Positions 1 to 9,431 of a stretch of 33,451 nucleotides of DNA are shown in pieces. The translations under genes and the position numbers were made by a program. Each line of letters opens with the position of its first letter. Within the stretch, counting starts at the first letter, position 1. The DNA is from an uncultured Slackia sp. (GTDB lineage Bacteria > Actinomycetota > Coriobacteriia > Coriobacteriales > Eggerthellaceae). The notes beneath the pieces are model-generated. The model ran no database searches. It saw only the letters and a list, made by a program, of their open reading frames with translations, and was not told the DNA's origin. Location of the stretch: positions 1-33,451 of the forward strand of contig USLD01000002.1 in NCBI GenBank assembly GCA_900555495.1, written 5' to 3'.

Positions 1-225
1 ATCGTCTGCCTTGCGGTTACTGCGAAAGCCCCTGCGCTGCATCAGGTGCAGCAGTATACGGGCAAAATCCAGTGCTGTCACCGGGCCATCCAACGCCTGA
101 ACACGCAGCGCATAGACATCCGGCAGATGTCCCGCTTGCACAGCCTGCTCTATTTCCGCCTTACCGGGCAGACCATTTTTCTCCATCAGCTCGTACAGAT
201 CCGCCTTGCGCAGGCTGCGGCGGCG
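1..225 (-). pseudogene. cas9: Cas9 fragment (bridge-helix/early REC region), cut at both ends
   Basis: Read on the minus strand in the frame ending at base 1, this stretch gives an arginine-rich run (RRRSLRKADLYELMEKNGL) followed by YALRVQALDGPVTALDFARI and LLHLMQRRGFRSNRK. The pattern ALD-x2-(L/V)T-x4-AR-x-L-x-HL-x2-RRGF-(K/R)SNRK is a hallmark of Cas9 proteins, especially type II-C-like ones, just after RuvC-I and the bridge helix. There is no RuvC-I segment and no start codon; upstream sequence is instead the 3' end of a pilin gene in another frame. The gene would continue beyond base 1. GC over bases 1-180 is about 58 percent, visibly below the neighbouring pilin gene. No cas1, cas2 or CRISPR array is seen in the window. 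It may be a real rearrangement or a chimeric contig end. Confidence 0.83.
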
Positions 226-1028
226 CAGGCCAGGGTCATCATGCCGTCGGAGGTCTTGGCGAACCCGAGCGCCCCGGCCACCTTGTCGGCCAGCTGGCCC
301 AAGACCCCGCCCGAGCCGGATCCGTCGCCCTGGCCGCCGTTGCCGCCCTGCTCGCCCGGGCCGACCGGCTGGTCGGGATTCTCGGGGTCGGGGGCATCGG
401 GATCGACCGGCGTGTCGGGATCGACGGGCTTATCGGGGTCGACCGGTTTGTCGGGGTCGGGACCGGGCGAGGGCTTGTCCTCCTCGAACTTCGGCGTGGC
501 TTCCACCGTGAAATCAAGCGATCCGCCTACCTTCGTGGGAACGCTTACCAGCACGGGGTCGCATGCGAAGCCCTTGTTCGCAGGCGCCGGGTCGTACCGA
601 ACGATCAGATACAGCCCCGTTTCCAACGAACCGAAGGTCGCATGGCCCGACGCATCCGAGCGCGCGGTGCGCATCGGGTCGATGCCCTGCTTTTCCGCAT
701 GGGCAGCAACCTCGCGCGCCATCGCCCTCAGACCGGCTGCGTCAAGCGCCGCCCAATCGCGATCGAGCGCCGAAAACGCCTCTTCGGTGATGTATTCCAC
801 CGAAGCCGTCGCCGAATCAACCGTGGCGGACGCCACCTTAGTCAGCGCGTAGCCGTCGCCCGCAAGAGGAACCTTGCTTCCGCCGCGATCGACCGTGCAC
901 GTAAGCCCGATCGACCCGTAAGAAGCCGCGTAGGCCGGAGCACTCCAAGCGAGCGCCGAGCACGCCAGCACGCAGGCAAGCAGAAGCGCCGCAGCGGCTT
1001 TCATGCTATGAATCGCGCCTTCTCGCAT
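186..1028 (-). pseudogene. Accessory (minor) pilin, C-terminus replaced by foreign sequence
   Basis: Last gene of the pilus operon. The ATG at 1028 has AAGGAGG five bases upstream and overlaps the end of the sortase gene by 23 bases. The product starts with a Sec signal peptide (hydrophobic core AAAALLLACVLACSALAW, cleavage near AYA). A pilin-like beta domain follows, with SDASGHATFGSLETGLYLI resembling the end of a SpaA/Cna-type domain, then a proline-rich stalk of PVDPDKP-type repeats and the segment LGFAKTSDGMMTLACAAAACA. That segment looks like a non-canonical sorting motif (FAKTSD) and the start of the membrane helix. The frame then runs into the Cas9-like sequence and stops at once (ARRICTS). 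No complete anchor helix or basic tail remains, so the genuine gene ends near bases 205-230. The role as a basal or tip subunit is inferred from context. Confidence 0.75.
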
Positions 1029-2007
1029 GCGCCCCTCCTTCCCTTTCGTGCGCGCTTCGCGCGTCGGGCACATACGAGCCGCGCGACAGTTCCTCATAGG
1101 TTCGCGAACGCGGAACGCCCGCTAACGCCGCCGCCTGCATGGCGGCCCGTGCGCGGTTCGCGCGCACCTTCAAGACGATCAGCACCACCCCGATCGCCGC
1201 GAGCGCAAGCATCAGCAGCGCGTACGGCAACGGAATGTTGATGAAGCTTTCCGTCTTGCCCACCGCTTCGTCCATGGCCTCCACGTACGGGATGGCATGG
1301 GCGTGCACCAGCAAGCGATGCGAGTTCACGCCGTAAGGCGTGCAGGTGACCAGCGTGCACAGGTCTTCGCCTTCGCGAATAACCAGGCTTTCGGTCTCAT
1401 GCGGCAGCACGGTTTCGATGCCGTCCACCTGGTAGGCGCAGGTCTCGTTGAGCACGCGGATGTAGAACTCGTCGCCCGTGGCAAGCTTGTCCAGCTCGGT
1501 GAACAGCTTCGCCGACGGCAGGCCGCGGTGACCCGAGAGCACCGTATGCGTGGAAGGCCCGCCCACCGGAAGCGAGGTGTCGGGCAAGTGCCCTGCGCCC
1601 ACCTGCAGCACGGGCTCTTCCACCGTGTGATAGACGGGCATGGTCACATCCAGCTTGGGGATGGTGAGGTAGCCCATCACGCCGTCGCCGTTGAGGTTGA
1701 GCAGCTCGTCGTAAGCCGGCAGGCCCTCGGCCGGAACGGCGGCGTTGATCGGGGCCGCGGAATCGGACGTTTCGTCCTGGGGTGCGGCCCCAGCCATCTG
1801 TGCCAGATGCTCGTTGTAGGCGCGCGCCTCGCCGAGCATTTGCGCATACTTCTCTTCGGTAAGGTTTTCCACCGCCGCATCGTAGTTCTCGATGACGCGG
1901 CTTGAGTTGCGCTCCACCAAGAAGTTGCTCACGGTGGGATAAAGCAGAATGCACAGCCCTATGCCCACCAGGATGAGCGGCAGAAAATCGCCGAGTCGCT
2001 TACGCAT
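1006..2007 (-). CDS. srtC: Class C pilus sortase
   Basis: Membrane transpeptidase that cleaves LPxTG-like motifs and polymerises pilin subunits. The 333-residue product has an N-terminal membrane helix (about 8-28), the sortase beta-barrel with GDGVMGYLTIPKLDVTMPVY, the catalytic histidine in VLSGHRGLP, the catalytic cysteine in TLVTCTPYG, the arginine in NSHRLLV, and a second C-terminal membrane helix (ALLMLALAAIGVVLIVL), which is the class C layout. The DPW/DPF lid motif usually found before the barrel is not visible; the region reads NAAVPAEGLPAYDELLN. Start ATG at 2007 lies 13 bases after the backbone pilin stop, so the genes are co-transcribed. It most likely assembles the LPETG backbone pilin directly upstream. 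Confidence 0.93.
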   Translation of the reverse strand: MRKRLGDFLPLILVGIGLCILLYPTVSNFLVERNSSRVIENYDAAVENLTEEKYAQMLGEARAYNEHLAQMAGAAPQDETSDSAAPINAAVPAEGLPAYDELLNLNGDGVMGYLTIPKLDVTMPVYHTVEEPVLQVGAGHLPDTSLPVGGPSTHTVLSGHRGLPSAKLFTELDKLATGDEFYIRVLNETCAYQVDGIETVLPHETESLVIREGEDLCTLVTCTPYGVNSHRLLVHAHAIPYVEAMDEAVGKTESFINIPLPYALLMLALAAIGVVLIVLKVRANRARAAMQAAALAGVPRSRTYEELSRGSYVPDARSAHEREGGAHARRRDS

Positions 2008-2020
2008 GCGCTAAGCCGTC

Positions 2021-3664
2021 CTAGCGAACGCTGCGCTTGCGACGAACGGCCCACACCACGCCGCCGATGATGGCGAGAGCGCCGACGACGGTGAAGAGAA
2101 TGGTGCCCATGCCGCCGGTCTCGGGGAGCAGAGCGCCGGTCTTGTTCACGACGACGACCTCGTGATCGCCATGGGCAGCATCGGTAAGCGCATCGCCATA
2201 CTTGACGCTATGGGACTTCAGAGTTCCGTCTTCGTTATATTCAGCTGCGATAACAACCTTCTGAGGGGTGGCCAGCTTGTTGTAGCCATCGGGAGCAACA
2301 AGCTCTTCAACCCAGTAGGTGCCTTCTTCAAGACCCTCGACGCTGAATTTGCCCGTGTCGGTAGTAGTGATGGTCTCGACCGCGCCAGTAGCAACGTTCA
2401 GCACATATTTGCCATTCTGCTTGTCATCAAACTTCAGGGCAATATCGTCTCCTCTGAACGCGCCGTCCCCGCCATCTTTCCAGATTTTGAACTGAGCGCC
2501 AGCCAGGGGAGCCTTCTGCTCATTCTGTTTGTTGATGCCGAACTTAAACGCATAGGTATACGTCTTGTCAGGAGTGGAGGTACCCGTTCCGGTCTGAGGA
2601 TTCTTGGGGTCGTTGCTGTATTCGACCTTCACTTCATTGGTGTTCGCAACGTCACCATCGATGACGGCCTTGTCGTTCAACTTAGCCTTATAAGTTGCCG
2701 TAATCGTATCCCCAGCAACAAGAGTGCCCTTATTGTCCGTCAGATACTTGCTCAAATCGATAACGAGCTTGGTATTTCCGCCCTCGCTAACAGCCTCGAC
2801 CTTAAAGTCGGTATCCTGAGCCAACGTCTTCTGGCCAATCTGAACAGTAACTCCAGTGGTAAGGGGCTGGGCAGGAAGGACAACGTCGCCCTGTGCATCC
2901 TGAAGCGTCAAACCAGCAGACAGGGTGTCGATGAACTTAAACACATACGTCGCGTAGTCAGTCATATCGGGAACCTTGGAGGTCAGCATAAAAGTGAGCA
3001 CGTCACCAATCTGCGCGCCGCCGCCATTCGGCTTTCCCCCGGTGACCCCGGCAACGGACTTATCAACCGTAGGATACTCGCTCTTAATAGCCCACGTCGC
3101 AGTCGTGTCAGCAACGTTCACCAGCATAGCGTCGGTCTTGCGATCGGCAGAAGTCGAGCCATCGGCAGGGAATGCCAGGTAATAGCCGTAGGCCACCTGC
3201 GTAAACACAGCAGAAGCCTTGCCCTGCGATGCCTCACCGGCCGGCTGGGTGGTAGAAAGCGCGTTGAACGCCGCGCTGTTGTCGCGCGCATACTTGCGAG
3301 CCTCCTTGGCGAATGCCACCAGCTCCGCAGAATCCTCCGTCATATTGGAAACGTACGAATAGGCAGCCTGAGAAAGCTCTTCTCCAGACATATTGTCCAT
3401 CGTAGTTTCGCCGAGGCCCTTAAAGAACGCCGCCCATGCGTCCTCAAGCGTGTACGCAACATTGGCGCCGCTCTTGGTAGCACCGAACATCTTCACGATG
3501 GTCACGTTCTTTTTTGCCAACTCGGCATTGCCCGTCACGGTCAGCGTGCCCGTTTCTCCCGCGGCGAACGCCTTGGCGGGGGTGGCGATGAACGCCATGG
3601 CGAATACCATCATCGCCGCGACGAAAATCGCCGTTACTTTTCTTGCCGTTGACTGCATGTCCAT
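2021..3664 (-). CDS. LPETG-anchored major (backbone) pilin
   Basis: Shaft subunit of the sortase-assembled pilus. Translation from ATG 3664 (or 3658; the AAGGAAAGGA purine run serves either) gives a Sec signal ending near AFAAGE. Next come an N-terminal fimbrial domain, a middle domain with a YPTVDKSV segment that could hold the pilin-motif lysine used for cross-linking, and a SpaA/Cna-B-type domain starting near TYAFKFGINKQNEQKAPLAG. This domain ends in an E-box-like GTYWVEELVAPDGYNKL. The sorting signal is LPETGG, then a hydrophobic helix and RRKRSVR. Domain order matches two- to three-domain backbone pilins held by internal Lys-Asn isopeptide bonds. It sits between the giant adhesin and the class C sortase. 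GC in its middle part looks lower than in its neighbours, as is common for variable surface proteins. Confidence 0.92.
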   Translation of the reverse strand: MDMQSTARKVTAIFVAAMMVFAMAFIATPAKAFAAGETGTLTVTGNAELAKKNVTIVKMFGATKSGANVAYTLEDAWAAFFKGLGETTMDNMSGEELSQAAYSYVSNMTEDSAELVAFAKEARKYARDNSAAFNALSTTQPAGEASQGKASAVFTQVAYGYYLAFPADGSTSADRKTDAMLVNVADTTATWAIKSEYPTVDKSVAGVTGGKPNGGGAQIGDVLTFMLTSKVPDMTDYATYVFKFIDTLSAGLTLQDAQGDVVLPAQPLTTGVTVQIGQKTLAQDTDFKVEAVSEGGNTKLVIDLSKYLTDNKGTLVAGDTITATYKAKLNDKAVIDGDVANTNEVKVEYSNDPKNPQTGTGTSTPDKTYTYAFKFGINKQNEQKAPLAGAQFKIWKDGGDGAFRGDDIALKFDDKQNGKYVLNVATGAVETITTTDTGKFSVEGLEEGTYWVEELVAPDGYNKLATPQKVVIAAEYNEDGTLKSHSVKYGDALTDAAHGDHEVVVVNKTGALLPETGGMGTILFTVVGALAIIGGVVWAVRRKRSVR

Positions 3665-3775
3665 TCCTTTCCTTGCGTCATACGTCCCTCTTCTATGCAG
3701 AACCGACTTGCGTCGATGTCTAGCCTCATTCATCGCCGCCGTCCGAAGCGCGGACTCCGGACGCGCGGCATCAAG

Positions 3776-3800
3776 GGCGCGTCGCTCGAAACGACGCGCC
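3776..3800 (-). promoter_or_regulatory. Intercistronic hairpin between adhesin and backbone pilin
   Basis: The arms at 3776-3784 and 3792-3800 are a perfect 9-bp inverted repeat with a 7-base loop, seven bases after the adhesin stop codon. No U-run follows, so it is more likely an mRNA processing or stability element, or a partial attenuator that sets a different level for the abundant backbone pilin, than a full terminator. The function is inferred. Confidence 0.45.
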
Positions 3801-3806
3801 GCCTTG

Positions 3807-6800
3807 TCAGATGCGCGGCAGGTTCAGCACCACCGGCCCGCCCGACGCACCGCCCGGTACCGCTACGCCCTGCGCCGCAGCCCCGAACCCGAGCGCCTCG
3901 CACGCGGCCTGCATCGCCCTACGCCTGCGATACCAGAGCGCGCCGCCCGCCATAAGCGCGAGCGCCAACACGACCAGCGGCCATACGCCCCTGCCGCCCG
4001 CCTCGGGCAGCGCGGACAGATGCGTGTTGGTGATCTCGATCACACGGTCCGTTCCGTTCACGCGATACGTGACGGTGTAGCCCGCATCGGAGAGGTTCTT
4101 CCAAACGCCGTTGACCAGCACTTGCGCCTCGGTGGCTTCATACGAGTAGTAACGGATGACCGACGGGGTCACCGACGTATCCTCGAACGCCACGGGCAAG
4201 CCCGCCACCACCTTGAGCCAGGTTTCCGTCCATCCGGAAGCGTTCTCCTTCTTGCTCAACTCGACCCATTGCGGATTGGGCAGCGGAGCAGATACGCCGC
4301 CGTTGCCGTCCTGCATGACGAGCTCGTTCGGCACCACCTTGTCGGTGCCGTTGACGTACGAGCCGACGAGCTTCACGCGAATGGCCTCAGGACGCAGGCC
4401 CTCCTTGTTTCCTGCGTCGTTCCAGATCTTCTGGATAGTCACGTCTACACGCGCCTCGCAGGGGTCCTGGCCCTCGTCGGGCTCGGGGGTCAACACGCCG
4501 CCGTTGCCGGTCTGGGCGGCATCAAGCATGAGCACGGCCTTGGCCGAGCTCTCGTACACGCCAAGCGGCTCCTTGAAGCCCGTGCCCGGAGCGCCCAGAC
4601 GGATCGCGTCCTTAACGCCCACCCACTTGGTATCGTCGTCGCCGGCGGCGCCGCTCGATGCCGTGTTCTGGTCGTAACAATTCACCAACTCGAAGAAGTT
4701 GACGTCGTATCGGTCGAGGCCCGTATCGAACGTACCGGCGCCCGTATCGACCACGGCGGGCGCAAGCGTCGAGCTGCCGCCGACGCCGTTATGCACGACG
4801 GCGTTCGTGTCGCCCTCCACGTGGGGACGATAAATGCGGTAGACGTTGTAGTTGTTCGCATCGTCTGGGCCGACGATGTCTTCCATGTTGTTGAAATTCC
4901 AAACGCTCTTAAGCTTGGTGTTCGCGAACGGGTCGACCTTCTCGGCCGTGCCGCGCACCACGTCGGCGTAATACATGTCGTTGTGGTACAGCACGCCCTC
5001 GTCGTTCAGGCCCGAGAAACCGCACGCATAGCCGGTGGCACGTTCGGCCACGCCGTCGGCATCCTGAGAGGCTCCGCCGCCGAAAACGTCGTAACCGTTG
5101 GCGACGCCCGTCACCGAACATCCCTCCACACGGGCACGGTTGCCCTTGATGAGCTCGATCGTCAGGTTGGACTTAGCGTTCGCTGGATCGATGACGCCAT
5201 CCCCGTTGCACGGAAGCTTGATGGTGGAGTCGCCGATCGTGACGATGGCCACATCGGTTTCCTGCTTGTTTTCTGCACTCTTCTTCGAAAGCGACACGCC
5301 GATCTTCAAGCCGAACAGATTCACGTATACCGCGTCGCCGTCGGCAAGCACCTTAAGGTCGAAAATCTTGTCGATACCGAACCACTTGCCCAGATTGATG
5401 ACGCCCAGATTCTCGAGACCCGGAACATACAAAACCTTGAGCAGCGCGTCCACGATAAAGAGCACCAGGTCAAGGAGCCACGAGTTCACTTCCGTTTCCA
5501 CCAAATGGGCGCGCAACGCCTCGCCAGCGAAACCGCCGGCGATTTCGCCGCTCGCGACCAGCTTGAGGTTGCCTGCATCGCAATCGTTCACGCGCGCAAG
5601 GTCGGCGTAGCCGACGAAGCCGGCCGCAACCTCGCGGCCCTTCGCCGCGTTGGTACCCAGACCGTAATCCGCGCCCTGATGAGAGGACGTAACGGTGTAT
5701 CCGTCGGCGATGCCCATAACAGTGGAGCGATCGACATGCGAGCCCCAAACGTCCAAAACGCCCGCCGTTGCTCCAAGCAAGTTGTTGACCTGCGCGTTAT
5801 CAACGTCGACCGTTCCAGCCTTGCCCAGATGGCCCACGAAGCCGCCCGTGTAGTTCACGCCTGACACGCTCATGAGGTCAGTCACGGCGCAATCCTTCGC
5901 CGAGCCGTTCACGAGGGAGCCGGCGAAACCGCCGGCCGTGCCGGTGAACTGCTTGGAGCTCATAATGCCCTGCGTGGAGCTGTCATGCGCACGCACCTGG
6001 AAGCCGTCGGCCACGCCGTCGACGTTCGCGTGGTAGAAATACGGACGGAATGCATCCACCGCAGCGATGTTGCCCGCCTTGATGAGCTTGAGCAGCAGAT
6101 TCGTACTCTGATCGCCCTCGGTGCCGCCGGCAACGCTCGCGACGCCCGTCACGTCGGCCTGACCCACGAAGCCGCCGGCATACTGACCGCCCTCGACACC
6201 GCGCAAGCCGTTGACCGCAACCGTATCCAGCCCCGTCTTGCCGCCGTCCTTCGTACCGACCACGACCGCCTTAGCGGAACCAGCGAAGCCGCCGACGGCG
6301 CGGGCGTACGAACGGGCGCCGGCGTCGCCGTACGCGCCTTCGACCGTGAAGCCCCAAGCGCCCGCTGCGGCGTCGGCAGCCGCATCGACGGCGGAAACCG
6401 ATGCGCCGCGCACCGTGGACACGGTGGCATTCAACACCGACGCGACGCTTTGCGGAGTGCCGATGAGCGTATCCAGCAACTTCTGTAGCAAACCGCTCGA
6501 AGCATCATTAGTGTTCACGTCCGCCACGCCCGCTGCGGTGATGACGCCCGCGTAGCCGCCGACGCAGTTTGCGCCGGACACCTTGCGAAGGTTTTCGACG
6601 TTGCAGCCCGTAGCCTTGGCGTCCGCATGCGTGGCACCGACCGTCCAGCGATCGCCATCTTTATTGGCATCGGCAAACGTGGCGTCGCCCCAGATCTGAG
6701 CACCCGAGGCATAGCCCACGTAGCCGCCGGCGAAGCCTTGCTCGTGCGAGGAGTCGGGCGCCGTGGAGCGCACCGTCATGCCCTTGCGATATCCCGTGAC

Positions 6801-9428
6801 GCCGGAGCTTTTCGCCACCGGCACCAAAACATCGAGCGCCGAGACGAGCTTGCCCAGGTTCAGATTGAGCAGATTCAGCAGATCGACGCTGCCCAAGCTG
6901 GCCGCATCGGCCGTTTCCATGGAGCCCGCGAAGCCGCCTGCCGCGCGCAGCGCGCTGACGAGCTTGGTATCCATCGCCTGACCGTGCGTGACCACGCCGC
7001 CGTGCATCAGGCCCACATAGCCGCCCGCAATGCCGCCGCGTACCGCATTGACCTGGGTGGAATGCTCCGCACGCCCCGCCACGACATTGGTGCCGAAGAC
7101 ATAGGACGCGATGAACTTGTCGAACTCTTCCTGCGATGTAAAGTTCTCGTTCGCCGCATCGCCGATCTGCGGGCCGTAGCCGCCCATCGCGCCCACGTGT
7201 TCAGCCCAAGCATTCCAGCTTTTGAAATCCATGCCGCGCAAGGGGCCCGTGACCTCGGTGTTTTCCTGCGTGGGATACGTCACCTCAAGAGCGCCGAGCA
7301 AGTTGTTCACCTCGACCAAGCCGAAGAGCAGGCTGAGATTACCCGTGCTCGCCGTCTCGGCAGGCTCAAGAAGGCCCGTATAGCCGCCGGCGAATTCCGC
7401 GCCGTACACGCTGCGGATACGCTCGGCAACGGCCACGCGCTGCGTACCCGCGTAATGGTTAGAGGCGTCGTTTTCCTTTTTCCACGAAGCGTTATTCTTA
7501 CCCCAGATATGGGCGCCTTCGTTATGGCCTACGTAGCCGCCGGCCATGCCGCGCAACGCGAGCTTGTCGGAAGGCGCCTGGGCACGCACCGCACCGCCGC
7601 ACGGAACGCTGGTTGTTTCGCTGTTGCGAATGGTGGGAACGAAGTCCTGCACCAGGGATGCAAGCGTGCCGTTCGTGCCCACCAGACCTTTAAGAATAGA
7701 GGTGTTGTCGGCAAGCACGCTCGCCACATCGCCGGGAGCGATCGCGCCGGCATAGCCGCCCGCGGCGACCTGACCCACGATGTAGGAGAAGTCGTACGCA
7801 TTGGAGTTCTGAATGTGGCCGCCCTTGACCTCGCCCGCGAAGCCGCCGGCACTACCGACCGGGTTGGCAGCGCTGCCGGGGTCGGCCGATCCGTCGCCCA
7901 GGTCGCCCTCGGGAAGGCCCGTCTCGGTCGCCAGCACGGCAAAGCCGCCCGTGCCGCCATTGACATCGGAATGCTCGATCGTCGAAACCACCACGGAGAG
8001 CGCACCGGCGATGTCGGTAAGCTTGATCGCCTTGCCCAACACGTTGAGGCCCTTGCCCACCGAGGCGGCCGATCCCACATCCATCTTGCCTATGAAACCG
8101 CCGGCATAGCGCGGAGCTTTCACAGCATATGCGCTCTGTCCGTCGAAGTACGGAGTGCCGTCGGTTCCCTCGAGCTCGGCGGGCTCGACCACGCCCGTAT
8201 GGCGCAGCTGAGTCACGTCGCAGTTGGATACCTGGGCGCCCGAGCCATAACCGATGAAGCCGCCGGCAGAACCGGACTGGGAATCAAGCATGTCCATGCG
8301 CGTGGAAACCACGACGAAGCCGGGGTTCTTCGCGTCGGGCGCGGGCGCTCCGGACGTCGTCTCGACCGTCGAGGTATCCGACTTCACACCCGCATAGCTG
8401 ATGAACGGCACATACGCGCCCATCACGCCCAGCAGCTCTTCTATGCCGATGTTCAGGCCGGCGATGCCGCCCAGAATGCTCACGCCTCCGTCAGCCGCCG
8501 CAAGCGCGCCGGACGTCACCTTGCCGCCGAAGCCGCCGGCATAGCTGTCGCCCGTCACTTTTCCGATGTTGTAAACCGCCCACGGCGAATCGGCACGGTT
8601 GGTCACTTCTCCGCTTTGGAAATCGCCCGCGAAGCCGCCCGCCATGTCGGCAGAAACCTCACCGCCGTTGATATAGGAAACGTCGACCGTGGTATATGAA
8701 GGAATCATATATCCCACAGCATTAAGCAGATTACCGACGGACAGCAATCCCTTGATCGCCGCCTCGTCCGCAACGTCGGCAAGACCGCCCGTGCGCGAAA
8801 TGCCCACGAAGCCGCCTGCCACGCCGTCCTCAAGGTGCGCGGAGACCTTCGCGAGGTTGAGCACGTGGCCGTCGGTCACCTCGGCGCTGTTGGCGGAGGC
8901 GATAAAGCCCGCAGCCGCGAAACGCATGGCACCGCCATCGAGGTCGTTGTTGCCCGTAGCCTCGATGACCATGCCCGCGGGCACGCCCGTCACCGTCACG
9001 CCGTCCATCTTGACTTCAAGGCCGGCGGCAACCGAGAGCAAGCCGTTGAGCTTGAGTGCACCCAAGCCCAGAAGGTCGATGCCGCCCGCAGACGCCAAGT
9101 CACCAGGGCCCACAAGACCCGCGAAACCGCCGGCGTTGTTCTTAGCCGTCATGCTTTTGATATTGGAAATGGCCACCGTGCTCGTCGCGGGGGCAAGCGC
9201 GGCTTCCTTGTATGCGTCGTCGGCGCGGCCGACCTTGCCGCCCGTCGCCTTGCCGATGCCGCCGGCTGCATTGGATCCGCCCGCAACCACGGTGAAGCCC
9301 TCGGCCACGCCCTCGACCGTTACCGAACTTACGTTGAACGGCAGATAGCCGCCCAAGCCGACCGTATTGTTGATGATGCCGCCCACGGAAGCCGTGCCGA
9401 GCAGGCCGGCAATACCGCCGGCGTACGA
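3807..9428 (-). pseudogene. Giant GLUG-repeat surface adhesin, part after the in-frame TAG
   Basis: This is the downstream 1,873 or so codons of the adhesin frame that begins at 11960. It is in the same frame as the upstream part and separated from it only by TAG at 9429-9431. It has no signal peptide, and its first possible start (GTG 9386) has no ribosome binding site. It carries about two dozen GLUG-like turns (YAGGFVG, IAGGYVG, MAGGFAG and variants), between which lie leucine-rich apolar blocks such as SVDLLNLLNLNLGKLVSAL. Near the C-terminus is a Cna-B-like domain (DVTIQKIWNDAGNKEGLRPE to IEITNTHLSALPEAGG). The sorting signal LPEAGG, a membrane helix and RRRR follow, then an unusual extra tail of about 35 residues. 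If TAG is read as stop, this wall-anchoring part is never made. Confidence 0.85.
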
Positions 9429-9431
9429 CTA
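9429..9431 (-). other. In-frame TAG codon splitting the adhesin
   Basis: The codons on either side (GAT TAG TCG) continue the repeat pattern without a gap. The frame is otherwise open from 11960 to 3807, with no second disruption. TAG ends several other genes here (sortase, backbone pilin, both triheme proteins), so it is an ordinary stop codon in this genome. Confidence 0.93.

Noticed and set aside
3393..5864. Long plus-strand frame (about 820 codons) opposite the pilin and adhesin
   Set aside because: It is an antisense shadow created by GC-rich repeats; the minus strand shows signal peptides, sortase motifs and GLUG repeats.
9386..9428. Independent start for the downstream half of the adhesin at GTG 9386
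   Set aside because: There is no purine-rich site before it and no signal peptide after it, and the sequence between the TAG and the GTG still encodes repeat residues.
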